A stretch of DNA of 23,086 nt. It comes from G020354785 sp964580815 (GTDB taxonomy: Bacteria > Bacteroidota > Bacteroidia > Bacteroidales > UBA10428). The notes beneath the pieces were generated by a model. It ran no database searches, was not told the origin of the DNA, and saw only the letters and a program-made list of their open reading frames with translations. Location of the stretch: positions 1 to 23,086 of the forward strand of contig CAZOLY010000035.1 of assembly GCA_964580815.1 (NCBI GenBank), written 5' to 3'. This document shows, one piece after another, positions 7,457 to 16,126 of this stretch. Within the stretch, counting starts at the first letter, position 1, and each line of letters begins with the position of its first letter. Both the position numbers and the translations under genes were made by a program.

Positions 7457-8137
7457 ATGAAATATTTGCTGGTGGCAGTACCTTTTTTGTTAATCCTGAC
7501 TACATGTAAAAGAGGCGATTATGAAGACAAGTACAGTAACGGTCTTATTGAATATAAAATAAATTACCTCGAAAATGAACTGACGGAGATATCGCCAAGC
7601 TTACTGCCAAAAAAGATGAAGCTGGAATTTAGCCCCAACTATTCTACCAACACAATAGAAGGCTTTATGGGGTTTTTTAAACTTAGTAACCATACAAATT
7701 TCAGGCATAAAAAGTGCGTTACCTTACTGGAAGTCCTGAATAAAAAATACCTGTTTAAAGGTAAGAAAGGTGAGTCAATGTGCTGCTTCGATGAAAATCC
7801 TGATATGGAAATTGAATATACTGATGAAATAAAAGAAATAGCAGGTTTTAAATGCAAAAAAGCGATTGTTACATTACCCGGACAAAATGATACATTTGAT
7901 GTTTATTATACTAATGAAATATCAATAGCAAAACCGAATTCTACCAATCCCTACTACCAGATTGATGGTGTATTAATGGAATTCCAGCTCAAGCTTGCTT
8001 ATTTAAAGATGCAGTTTACCGCAGAAAAATTTGTGCCGATTCAGAATAATAAAATCAAGGAATTCACTGTGCCTGATAATTACCGTGAAGTTACCAGGGA
8101 ACAGATGACTTATATCATTAAGCGGCTCATGGAATAA
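7457..8137 (+). CDS. GLPGLI-like putative lipoprotein
   Basis: This 226-aa protein has an N-terminal hydrophobic stretch ending in LILTTC, a possible lipobox with Cys17 as the lipidated residue; the threonine at -1 is unusual, so plain secretion is also possible. The body resembles the Bacteroidetes GLPGLI family. It opens with GLIEYKINYLEN, has IAGFKCKKAIV in the middle followed by VYYTNEISI, and then IDGVLMEF where the family name motif (GLPGLILE) would be expected; that motif is degenerate here. Cys112 and Cys113 in the SMCCFDENP stretch and Cys134 in IAGFKCKKA could form disulfides. The function of the family is unknown. It is on the same strand as ftsK, 123 nt upstream, and probably separately transcribed. 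Confidence 0.75.
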   Translation: MKYLLVAVPFLLILTTCKRGDYEDKYSNGLIEYKINYLENELTEISPSLLPKKMKLEFSPNYSTNTIEGFMGFFKLSNHTNFRHKKCVTLLEVLNKKYLFKGKKGESMCCFDENPDMEIEYTDEIKEIAGFKCKKAIVTLPGQNDTFDVYYTNEISIAKPNSTNPYYQIDGVLMEFQLKLAYLKMQFTAEKFVPIQNNKIKEFTVPDNYREVTREQMTYIIKRLME

Positions 8138-8260
8138 CTGCCCGATAACTTATTAACCGCTGCCTGTTATTAACTTTAGTAATAAATTCTTTTATTATTT
8201 TAATTTGAATCAAACACTTATTAATTTTAAGGCATATTTATAATGCTTTAAAATTTATCA

Positions 8261-10639
8261 ATGGGCAGAAAAAAAAATCCGGACAGCAATAATGCAAAAA
8301 AGAGGGCAATAGGTTCTTTTTTGAAAGATGAAAGATTCGGATTTACTGTCGGATTAATAATCACGTGTTTTTCAATCCTGATTTTTCTTTCATTGATTTC
8401 CTATCTCTTTACATGGACAAAAGATTCAGAATTTAAGTGCGGCGAAGTATTTTCAGGCGGAACGGTCTATAACTGGGCTGGCAAGGTCGGGGCATGTCTC
8501 GCCACCCTGCTTATCGAAAGATGGTTCGGCATTGTTTCATTCTCAATTCCTTTTATGATTCTTATCCTGGGCCTGTCACTATTAAACATAAAAGTGCTGC
8601 CCCTGGGAAAAACAATCAGGATTACACTTATAGGAACAATTATTCTTTCAGTATGGCTTGCATTTATATTTAAAGAGTATGACACTTCAGAAGGCCAGTT
8701 TGTATTATTCAGGTATGGTCTGGGAGGTGGCCACGGGTCTTATGTAAGTGGATGGCTTATCGGATTCATCGGCAAATTGGGTACTGCATTTCTGCTTCTT
8801 ATAGCCACTTTTGCACTTATTATTTTCTCATTTAAAAACTCATTCGGACTGTTAAAGTCTTTTTTTAATTATATACTGAAGAAAGTCTTAAATATTTCTT
8901 CAGCAAAAGCAGAAGAAAATAATACAGGTTCGGTGGAAATAGAGCTCGATACCGGCAACAAATCCGAAGACCTGGTTTTCGAGACGGAATTTCCCCTGAG
9001 AGAATCCGCTGATAATGATAATGCAACAGATAAAATAACCGGTGTACACGAAGAGAATAAGACTATAACCGAAGAAAGTGAAAATTACAAAGATGAACCC
9101 GACAATCTTATAAATATTGAAGAACTGGAGGATTATGACCCTACACTGGAGCTTAGCAGCTTCAAGCTCCCCTCGCTGGATCTGCTGGAAAAATATGAGA
9201 GCCGCGACTCAAATGTTACAAACGAAGAGCTTATAAGCAATAAGAATAAGATTGTTGAAACCCTGGCTCACTACAAAATAAAAATTAATAAAATTAAGGC
9301 AACGATAGGGCCTGCAGTAACTTTGTACGAGATAGTTCCTGCTCCGGGTGTCCGTATCTCAAGGATTACGAGTCTTGAAGATGATATCGCATTAAATCTC
9401 GCCGCACTGGGTATAAGAATTATAGCTCCCATACCTGGCAGGGGTACTATTGGAATAGAGGTTCCGAATCAAAATCCGGAGATAGTGTCTATACGGTCTA
9501 TCTTAAGTTCAAGAAAATTCCAGGAATCTGATTTTGATTTAACTATTGCTCTAGGCAAGACAATATCTAATGAAACCTATATCTTTGACCTGACAAAGAT
9601 GCCCCATTTGCTGGTGGCCGGGGCAACCGGACAAGGAAAGTCAGTGGGGCTGAACACAATAATTGCTTCCCTGCTGTTCAAGAATCACCCGGCAAAACTA
9701 AAACTTGTCCTGATTGACCCTAAGAAAGTTGAGCTTACTTTATACTCAAGAATTGAAAAACATTACCTTGCCAAAGTTCCTGATATCGAAGATGCTATAA
9801 TTAACGGTACACAGAATGTGATCTATACACTAAACTCGCTGACTATTGAAATGGATCAGCGATATGATCTGCTAAAAAAGGCCCAGGTAAGGAATATTAA
9901 AGAATATAATCAAAAATTTATAAAACGTACGCTGAATCCTGAAAAGGGACACCGCTATATGCCATATATTGTGGTAATAATAGATGAGTTTGCTGATCTG
10001 ATAATGATAGCGGGAAAGGAAGTGGAAATGCCCCTGGCCCGGCTGGCCCAGCTGGCGAGAGCCATAGGGATTCACCTGGTTATAGCCACCCAAAGGCCCA
10101 CAACAAATATAATCACAGGAATTATTAAAGCCAATTTCCCGGCAAGAATGGCCTTCAGGGTAACATCCATGATTGATTCAAGAACAATACTTGACAGTCC
10201 GGGAGCCAATCAGCTTGTTGGAAGAGGCGATATGCTATTTGCCCAGGGAAATGATATGATAAGGCTGCAATGTGCATTTATTGACATACCCGAGATTGAA
10301 AAGATTACCGAATATATCGGTTCTCAGCAAGGTTTTACAACAGCTATGTACTTACCTGAATATGTTGAAGAAAGTACACTTGAAACTGCTGACGTTGATT
10401 TATCAAAACGTGACAGTCTTTTTAACGAGGCAGCAAGACTTGTGGTCATTCATCAGCAGGGTTCAACGTCGTTGATACAAAGAAAATTTTCTATAGGTTA
10501 TAACCGTGCAGGGCGTATCATCGACCAGCTCGAGGCAGCAGGCATAGTGGGACCGTTTGAGGGTAGCAAAGCCCGGCAGGTTCTGTTCTCTGACGAATAT
10601 TCTTTGGAACAGTTTTTGAACTCTCTTGATAATAAATAA
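8261..10639 (+). CDS. ftsK: FtsK/SpoIIIE-type DNA translocase
   Basis: This 792-aa septal motor pumps chromosomal DNA during division and assists dimer resolution. The N-terminal part (about 25-195) has four to five membrane helices. An acidic, low-complexity linker follows (about 210-300), much shorter than in E. coli FtsK. The alpha/beta motor comes next, with the Walker A motif GATGQGKS at 454-461 and the Walker B aspartate and glutamate at Asp575-Glu576 (VVIIDEFADL). The C-terminal winged-helix gamma domain (about 717-785) that reads polar DNA motifs is intact (LFNEAARLVV...AGRIIDQLEAAG). The total length is normal for Bacteroidetes FtsK. The start is an ATG after an A/T-rich leader without Shine-Dalgarno. 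The LolA-like gene follows within 10 nt and is probably co-transcribed. Confidence 0.96.
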   Translation: MGRKKNPDSNNAKKRAIGSFLKDERFGFTVGLIITCFSILIFLSLISYLFTWTKDSEFKCGEVFSGGTVYNWAGKVGACLATLLIERWFGIVSFSIPFMILILGLSLLNIKVLPLGKTIRITLIGTIILSVWLAFIFKEYDTSEGQFVLFRYGLGGGHGSYVSGWLIGFIGKLGTAFLLLIATFALIIFSFKNSFGLLKSFFNYILKKVLNISSAKAEENNTGSVEIELDTGNKSEDLVFETEFPLRESADNDNATDKITGVHEENKTITEESENYKDEPDNLINIEELEDYDPTLELSSFKLPSLDLLEKYESRDSNVTNEELISNKNKIVETLAHYKIKINKIKATIGPAVTLYEIVPAPGVRISRITSLEDDIALNLAALGIRIIAPIPGRGTIGIEVPNQNPEIVSIRSILSSRKFQESDFDLTIALGKTISNETYIFDLTKMPHLLVAGATGQGKSVGLNTIIASLLFKNHPAKLKLVLIDPKKVELTLYSRIEKHYLAKVPDIEDAIINGTQNVIYTLNSLTIEMDQRYDLLKKAQVRNIKEYNQKFIKRTLNPEKGHRYMPYIVVIIDEFADLIMIAGKEVEMPLARLAQLARAIGIHLVIATQRPTTNIITGIIKANFPARMAFRVTSMIDSRTILDSPGANQLVGRGDMLFAQGNDMIRLQCAFIDIPEIEKITEYIGSQQGFTTAMYLPEYVEESTLETADVDLSKRDSLFNEAARLVVIHQQGSTSLIQRKFSIGYNRAGRIIDQLEAAGIVGPFEGSKARQVLFSDEYSLEQFLNSLDNK

Positions 10640-10648
10640 TTGTTCTTT

Positions 10649-11296
10649 ATGCAAAAGTATGTCCTGGTACTAATTATACTGCTATTCACAAAATATTCAC
10701 TGTGCCAGCAGGATCCGGCAGCCCGGGATATACTCGACAGGGTGGCGGAAAAATCAAAATCGTATAAATCGGTTCAGGCTGACTATGAACTGATAATTGA
10801 AGACCGTAAAGAAGATCTGAAATCAGAAAGCAAGGGGCATATAATTATTAAGAAAAACAAATATAAACTCGAATCCACTGAATCAACAATATATTATGAC
10901 GGCAAGACAATGTGGACCTATACGGAAGAAAACCAGGAGGTTGTAATATCAGAACCTGACACCCTTGATGAAAATTTCCTTAGCAACCCGGCAAAAATAT
11001 TTGATTCCTATAACAGGGATTTAAAATACAGGTACGACGGGGAAATAATGGCTGACAACGTTAAGATGCATGAGATTCACATGTTTCCAAAAAATCTGGA
11101 CCAGCCGTATTCCAGAATTATATTATATATTGATGCTGACAAAAACCTTCTATCCGGTATAAAGCTTGTTGGTAAAGACGGGATTGATTATAGTATATCT
11201 CTTGGCAATTATATTACGGATGAAAACATTGACGATTCGGTGTTTATATTCGACGGCTCAAAACACAGAAAAGCTGAAATAATTGATCTCAGATAA
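10649..11296 (+). CDS. lolA: LolA-like outer-membrane lipoprotein carrier
   Basis: This periplasmic carrier moves lipoproteins from the inner to the outer membrane. From the ATG at 10649 the protein is 215 aa. A TTG three codons upstream, directly after the ftsK stop, is also in frame, but ATG is preferred because it starts a clean signal peptide (KYVLVLIILLFTKYSLCQ, cleavage after the Cys-Gln region). The mature part shows the LolA half-barrel pattern: AARDILDRVAEKSKSYKSVQADYEL, GHIIIKKNKYKLE, IYYDGKTMWTYTEENQEVVI. A LolB partner is generally absent in Bacteroidetes, and none is seen here. It follows ftsK by 9 nt and probably shares its transcript. It is convergent with the HD phosphohydrolase, with only 20 nt between stops. 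Confidence 0.88.
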   Translation: MQKYVLVLIILLFTKYSLCQQDPAARDILDRVAEKSKSYKSVQADYELIIEDRKEDLKSESKGHIIIKKNKYKLESTESTIYYDGKTMWTYTEENQEVVISEPDTLDENFLSNPAKIFDSYNRDLKYRYDGEIMADNVKMHEIHMFPKNLDQPYSRIILYIDADKNLLSGIKLVGKDGIDYSISLGNYITDENIDDSVFIFDGSKHRKAEIIDLR

Positions 11297-11316
11297 AACA
11301 GGATCAACTTTGCCTG

Positions 11317-13470
11317 CTAAGTGGGATATACAATTCTTGCGTGATATATATTTTTGAGTCTTTTTGTGAATACCTCTTTAATAGTTGTAATATCTCTGAA
11401 TGTAATATTCGCATTATTGTACTGTTCTTCCTTTTGCTGATAACTGATAATATTTTCCACAGTCTTTTCAAGTGTTTTCTCATTAATTGTTTTCAGACTC
11501 CTGGATGCAGCTTCAACTGCATCAGCCATCATCATTATTGCTGTTTCTTTTGAAAAAGGCTTTGGCCCCGGATATGAAAACTTCCTGACATCCACTTCTT
11601 CCTCGGGATATTTTTTTATATATGACCGGTAGAAATACTGTACTGTGGTTGTGCCGTGATGAGTCCTTATAAAATCGATAATAGCCTGGGGCAATTTGTT
11701 CTTCCTCGCAATTTCCAATCCGTTTTCAACATGGCGTATAATTATTTTAGCACTCTCTTCAAACTCTAAATTATCATGAGGATTAATATCAGAAGATTGA
11801 TTTTCAATGTAGTATATAGGATTGGTCATCTTCCCTATATCATGATACAGAGCTGCTGTCCGTACCAGTAAAGGATTACCGCCGATCTTGATTGTTGCCT
11901 CCTCCGCTAAATTTGCAACCTGCAGGGAGTGCTGAAAAGTACCAGGTGCTGTCTCTGCCAGTTTTCTTAATAAAGGCTGGTTGGTGTCGGATAATTCAAA
12001 CAAGGTGGCATCGGAAAGAAATCCGAAAGTCTTTTCGAAAACATACATTAAAGGATAAGCTATAAGAATCAGTATTCCATTTATACCGAACCAGGCAAAG
12101 CTTGTAAGATCTTCGGTGGTCATATTTGCAACATTCCCCTCCTTCACAATCATGATACCAAAATAGAGTGCGCAATATGTGATAAAGACCAACAGTGCCG
12201 TAATAACCAGCTTTGACCTCCTGTAAAGATTTGTCAGGCTGAAAATTGCTACCATACCCGCTATAGAGTTCAAAAATACAAACTCAAAACTATTGGGGGC
12301 AAAAAAGCCTATTAACAATATCGCTATAAAATGAATAAATAAAGCCAGGCGTGCGTCATAGAATGTCTTCAAAATAATTGGCAAAATCACAAACGGAATA
12401 ACATAGATATTTATAAGATTAAGTCTTGTTATTAAGCTCGCTATGAGAATGATTAAGATAAAAAGAAATAATATAAATCCGGTCCTCAGACTATCACTTA
12501 ATACTTCTTTCCTGAAGTTATAAAGGAATAAGAATATGACCAGCATTGACAGAGAAACCAGGATAAGTTTGCCAAGCTTGACCAGTTGATTTGTCACAAA
12601 ACCTAGCTGCTGTTCATATTCGACTTTCAGTGACTCCAAAATTCTGAGTTTTTCATTTGTAACAACTTCCCCGTTTGAAATTATGAGCTGCCCCTTCTGT
12701 ATCATACCGCGGGTCAGTGATATTTTGTCAATAATCTCCTTCTGTGCCCGCATTGACTTACTTTCATCATAGTTGACATTTACCTTTATAAAGCTATTAA
12801 GGTCAAATTGCTTAAAAAAACCACGGTACCTTTTAGTATAATATGTATTGTTATCAGTCAAATACTGGTTCAGACTCATTTTCATATATTCGTATGCCGA
12901 CCTGGTTGTAAAAATATCCTCAAGCTCTATTTCCTCACTTATGTTCCCTTTTATAACATATACAGAAGTTATATCCCTTTTGAGCTTTTCCTCCAAATCA
13001 CCTATTTCAATTATACCTTTTAAATAAATTTTTTGCAGCTGCCCTGATAAATAATCCCTTATTTGCACGCCCATTTCAATTAAGCTGTTGAACTTTCCAC
13101 TGTTGAGGTATTCTTTCTCACCTTTAATTCCGAACTCATTTATAGTATATTCTGACCACCTTCTGTCAAATGTTTCTTCAAATTTTTCCAGTTGATCGGT
13201 AACTATGTATGCGTCGAATGTAAAATAAGGCTTAAAAAACCTCATAACCGAGTCTCTTTCCTTGGCAAGCCTCGATTCTGATTTATAAACAGGGAAGTCA
13301 AAAGGAGCTTTCAGGTCATCATGTTTCCAAACCTCCATCTTCCTGAATTCATATTTGAATTTACCCTGTCTCGGGAATAAATAGACTATTATTAATGCAC
13401 TGATAATGAATAGAAAAACAACAGTTATTAATCTTATGTTTTCTCTTATATATTTAAAAAACCTACTCAT
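11317..13470 (-). CDS. 7TMR-HD family phosphohydrolase, PgpH-type (c-di-AMP phosphodiesterase)
   Basis: This 717-aa membrane protein has one N-terminal helix (about 13-32), a large extracytoplasmic 7TMR-HDED domain (about 35-295), a block of seven membrane helices (about 298-480) and a cytoplasmic HD domain (about 500-700). All expected metal ligands are visible: His514 (FQHSLQVA), His543-Asp544 (YHDIGK), His580 (RHVENG), His604-His605 (THHG) and Asp650 (MMADAVEA). In the characterised Listeria PgpH this arrangement hydrolyses cyclic di-AMP. That activity is inferred here; the cognate cyclase is not in the window. It is transcribed away from the NlpC/P60 gene and converges with lolA. I found only one-mismatch matches to a -7 element upstream. 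Confidence 0.92.
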   Translation of the reverse strand: MSRFFKYIRENIRLITVVFLFIISALIIVYLFPRQGKFKYEFRKMEVWKHDDLKAPFDFPVYKSESRLAKERDSVMRFFKPYFTFDAYIVTDQLEKFEETFDRRWSEYTINEFGIKGEKEYLNSGKFNSLIEMGVQIRDYLSGQLQKIYLKGIIEIGDLEEKLKRDITSVYVIKGNISEEIELEDIFTTRSAYEYMKMSLNQYLTDNNTYYTKRYRGFFKQFDLNSFIKVNVNYDESKSMRAQKEIIDKISLTRGMIQKGQLIISNGEVVTNEKLRILESLKVEYEQQLGFVTNQLVKLGKLILVSLSMLVIFLFLYNFRKEVLSDSLRTGFILFLFILIILIASLITRLNLINIYVIPFVILPIILKTFYDARLALFIHFIAILLIGFFAPNSFEFVFLNSIAGMVAIFSLTNLYRRSKLVITALLVFITYCALYFGIMIVKEGNVANMTTEDLTSFAWFGINGILILIAYPLMYVFEKTFGFLSDATLFELSDTNQPLLRKLAETAPGTFQHSLQVANLAEEATIKIGGNPLLVRTAALYHDIGKMTNPIYYIENQSSDINPHDNLEFEESAKIIIRHVENGLEIARKNKLPQAIIDFIRTHHGTTTVQYFYRSYIKKYPEEEVDVRKFSYPGPKPFSKETAIMMMADAVEAASRSLKTINEKTLEKTVENIISYQQKEEQYNNANITFRDITTIKEVFTKRLKNIYHARIVYPT

Positions 13471-13656
13471 TGAATGAATATTTGAATATTTAATTTATAA
13501 TCTGATAAAATTGTTCTAATTTCAATCTTTTAATATCGAAAAAAAAAGCTAACACTGTACAAAATAAATAAAAATTTAGGCTTATTTATTTGATAAACAG
13601 TAAATATTTATATAAGTTCATTTTTTCGCTATCATAAAATTCCTGATTTACTGGCA

Positions 13657-14445
13657 ATGGAATACGGAATAGCCCTTTTAAGCATCATACCTGTAAGAAA
13701 AGAAAGCAGCGAGAAGAGTGAGATGACCAGCCAGCTGCTATTCGGAGAGTGTTTCAGAATACTGGAGATGAAAAACAACTGGATTTTAATTGAATCATTA
13801 TTTGATAATCACCAGGGATGGGCAGATGAAATAATGATCACTGAGATCAACGAGGATACATACAACTTGATGGCTTCCGGAGCTTTTTTAACTATCAGGC
13901 AGAAAACAATAGATATAATACTGGCTGACAACTCCGTTCAACCGGTTTTTGCAGGCAGCACCATACCATTTTTTGATAAATACTCAGGCAAATTTGCAAT
14001 TGAAGGCAGGGAATTCAGGATATCTGAAAAGCTTCATTGCCCCGGTATTAAAAATATCAGACAGGAAATTGAGAATATTGCGTTATTGTATTATAATTCT
14101 CCTTACCTGTGGGGAGGCCGTTCACCATGGGGAATTGACTGTTCAGGATTAACACAGATAGCATTCAAGATATGCGGAATCAAGCTCCCCAGGAATTCGT
14201 ATCAGCAGGCTGAGTGTGGCAAAGCTGTTGCAGACCTTAAGCATTCAAAAAAAGGCGATCTTGCATTCTTCACAAAAGGCAGTCCGGTTGAAATCACCCA
14301 TGCAGGCATATTGCTTGCGCAGGACAAGATTATTCATGCCTCGGGCAGGGTAAGAACAGACATGATTGATGAAAAAGGGATATTTGTTGAAGAACGGGAT
14401 GCTTATACGCACAGGCTTGTGACCATAAGAAATGTTATTGACTAA
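13657..14445 (+). CDS. NlpC/P60 peptidase with N-terminal SH3b domain
   Basis: This 262-aa protein resembles gamma-D-glutamyl-diamino-acid endopeptidases of the YkfC / dipeptidyl-peptidase VI type, which trim peptides released from cell-wall peptidoglycan. An SH3b-like region occupies about 1-65 and a second SH3-like segment about 70-125. The catalytic domain has Cys162 (WGIDCSGL), His215 (VEITHAGI) and a third polar residue, His227 (IIHASG), all intact. PYLWGGRSPWG just before the cysteine is typical of the YkfC group. No signal peptide or lipobox is present, so it should act in the cytoplasm on imported muropeptides, consistent with a recycling role. It is convergent with the nitroreductase gene (9 nt between stops). 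No dipeptide epimerase gene, a frequent partner, is adjacent. Confidence 0.92.
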   Translation: MEYGIALLSIIPVRKESSEKSEMTSQLLFGECFRILEMKNNWILIESLFDNHQGWADEIMITEINEDTYNLMASGAFLTIRQKTIDIILADNSVQPVFAGSTIPFFDKYSGKFAIEGREFRISEKLHCPGIKNIRQEIENIALLYYNSPYLWGGRSPWGIDCSGLTQIAFKICGIKLPRNSYQQAECGKAVADLKHSKKGDLAFFTKGSPVEITHAGILLAQDKIIHASGRVRTDMIDEKGIFVEERDAYTHRLVTIRNVID

Positions 14446-14454
14446 TATTTGCCG

Positions 14455-15027
14455 TCAGCAAATAACTATCTCATCCATACTTCTTTTCGGTACATGATGG
14501 ATATCATTTTCATCCCTCCAGTACTGTATGTTTCCTGTATCATTAACCTCTTCCAGTATTATTTGTTCATTTGGCTTGCCCAGCGCTATTACCAGTGGAA
14601 TCTGGTACTGCATTGGAATTTTCAGATCCTTTCTTAAACCCGGTCTGTCCAGGGAACCGATCATACACCCGCCAAGGCCCTTTTCCACAGCACCGAGAAG
14701 TATGCTTTGAGCAGCAATGCCTACATCTACTTCAATAGTAGAGTGTATTTCCGTATCTCCCAGGATAATTATATAACCCCCTGGCCTCTCCCCTTCCCCC
14801 GGACCATCCCAGTCTTTCAGATAATATGCCCACTTAAGGTGTTTAAATATCCTTGAATTTTTCTGCCCGTCAACTGACAGGAGAAATTTTAATCCCTGAA
14901 TATTAGCGCTTGATGCCGATAACCTTGCAAAATCCACAAGCTCTTTCAGGGTATCTAAATCAAGCTTATAATCCTGTTTAAACCTGCGGTAGCTCCTGTT
15001 CTTTTTTATCAGGTCCTTAAATTCCAT
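14455..15027 (-). CDS. Nitroreductase family protein
   Basis: From the ATG at 15027 this is a 190-aa FMN-dependent oxidoreductase of the nitroreductase superfamily. The N-terminal FMN-phosphate region is KKNRSYRRF. The middle has ASSANIQGLKFLLS, and the C-terminal half has DVGIAAQSILLGAVEKGLGGCMIGS, where family members bind the flavin across the dimer interface. KIPMQYQIPLVIALGKP is the usual closing strand. The substrate cannot be predicted. An upstream in-frame ATG at 15054 would add 9 residues, but it falls inside the best -7 element for this gene, so 15027 is chosen. It is divergent from thioredoxin reductase with interlocked promoters. Confidence 0.9.
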   Translation of the reverse strand: MEFKDLIKKNRSYRRFKQDYKLDLDTLKELVDFARLSASSANIQGLKFLLSVDGQKNSRIFKHLKWAYYLKDWDGPGEGERPGGYIIILGDTEIHSTIEVDVGIAAQSILLGAVEKGLGGCMIGSLDRPGLRKDLKIPMQYQIPLVIALGKPNEQIILEEVNDTGNIQYWRDENDIHHVPKRSMDEIVIC

Positions 15028-15041
15028 TATTATTTTAGGTG

Positions 15042-15070
15042 TTTGTTTAATCAAATATAATTTATTTTTG
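15042..15070 (+). promoter_or_regulatory. Promoter of thioredoxin reductase gene
   Basis: TTTG at 15042-15045 and TATTTTTG at 15063-15070, separated by 17 nt, match the Bacteroidetes -33/-7 pattern (TTTG, TAnnTTTG). Transcription would begin near 15077, which rules out an ATG at 15068 as the start of trxB. The -7 element of the divergent nitroreductase lies between these two boxes. Confidence 0.6.
15052..15059 (-). promoter_or_regulatory. -7 element of the nitroreductase gene
   Basis: Read on the minus strand this is TATATTTG, an exact TAnnTTTG match. It would start transcription near 15046, about 20 nt before the ATG at 15027. No TTG was found at the expected -33 position. It sits within the spacer of the divergent trxB promoter. 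Confidence 0.5.
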
Positions 15071-15124
15071 TTTACTATTATTAATTATATTTATAGTCTT
15101 AATAAGCATAAAAAGAGTAATAAT

Positions 15125-16126
15125 ATGAGCCTTTTTAAACCAATTGAAAATCTTGAAAATGATAAAAAAGAAATAAATTCTATGACGGGGGCCGAAAGAG
15201 TAAGATGTTTAATTATAGGTTCGGGTCCTGCAGGTTACACTGCTGCCATTTATGCAGCAAGGGCAAATCTGAGACCCGTTTTGTATGAAGGATTGGAGCC
15301 TGGGGGACAGCTGACGACAACGACCGAAGTGGAAAATTATCCCGGCTACCCTGAGGGCGTAACCGGACCAAAGATGATGGAGGATTTTAAGAAGCAGGCA
15401 GAAAGATTTGGTGCCGATTGCCGCCGGGGAATTGCTACCGGGGTTGATCTGTCATCTGCTCCCTATAAGGTCACAATTGACAGCAACCATGTTCTTCAAA
15501 CCGACACTCTGATTATTGCCACGGGGGCAACAGCCCGCTACCTGGGACTGGAATCGGAAAAAAAATTCAGGGGTTCGGGGGTGTCGGCTTGCGCAACCTG
15601 CGATGGCTTTTTTTATAGAGGTAAAGATGTTGCAGTCGTCGGAGGGGGTGATTCGGCATGCGAAGAGGCATTATATCTGGCAGGTTTATGTAATAAGGTG
15701 TACATGATCATCAGGAAGAATTATATGAGAGCCAGCAAAATCATGCAGGAAAGAGTATCGAACACGCCGAATATTGAAATATTGTTTGAAAGGAACACAA
15801 GGGAGCTGCGTGGCAAAGATCTTCTGGAGGAAGCAGTGCTCATAAAAAGAAAGGGGCAGCCTGATGAAAAAGAAGAAGTGATAAGGATTGATGGATTTTT
15901 CCTTGCTATAGGCCATGTCCCAAACTCCCAATTGTTTAAAGGCTATATTGAAACCGATGAAACGGGCTATATTAAAACTCTTCCGGGCTCGTCAAAAACT
16001 AAAATCCCCGGCATTTTTGCGTGTGGAGATATCCAGGATCCTGTATACAGGCAGGCAGTGACAGCTGCAGGCTCAGGATGCCGGGCAGCTATCGACGCCG
16101 AAAGGTACTTGTCAGCCTCTACTTAA
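15125..16126 (+). CDS. trxB: Thioredoxin reductase
   Basis: This NADPH-dependent flavoprotein reduces thioredoxin. From 15125 it is 333 aa; from a second in-frame ATG at 15182 (MTGAERVRCLIIG) it is 314 aa, the usual family length and probably the homologous start. An upstream ATG at 15068 is rejected because it overlaps the promoter. Motifs: FAD-binding GSGPAGYTAAIYAARA, EVENYPGYPEG, redox-active CATC, NADPH-binding GGGDSACEEA and the C-terminal FAD motif GDIQDPVYRQA. The NADPH 2'-phosphate region reads IRKNYMR rather than HRRxxxR, keeping two of the basic residues and replacing one Arg by Lys, which I recall in other Bacteroidetes enzymes. Its last 8 nt overlap the 3' end of the convergent alpha-oxoamine synthase gene. 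Confidence 0.93.
   Translation: MSLFKPIENLENDKKEINSMTGAERVRCLIIGSGPAGYTAAIYAARANLRPVLYEGLEPGGQLTTTTEVENYPGYPEGVTGPKMMEDFKKQAERFGADCRRGIATGVDLSSAPYKVTIDSNHVLQTDTLIIATGATARYLGLESEKKFRGSGVSACATCDGFFYRGKDVAVVGGGDSACEEALYLAGLCNKVYMIIRKNYMRASKIMQERVSNTPNIEILFERNTRELRGKDLLEEAVLIKRKGQPDEKEEVIRIDGFFLAIGHVPNSQLFKGYIETDETGYIKTLPGSSKTKIPGIFACGDIQDPVYRQAVTAAGSGCRAAIDAERYLSAST

Noticed and set aside
10640..10648. TTG start for the LolA-like gene immediately after the ftsK stop
   Set aside because: The ATG at 10649 is a better codon and starts a clean signal peptide.
15028..15054. In-frame upstream start for the nitroreductase (ATG at 15054)
   Set aside because: It lies inside the best -7 element for this gene; the ATG at 15027 starts a family-typical N-terminus.
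15068..15124. In-frame upstream start for trxB (ATG at 15068)
   Set aside because: It overlaps the -7 box of the trxB promoter, so it would not be on the transcript, and it gives a protein well over the family length.
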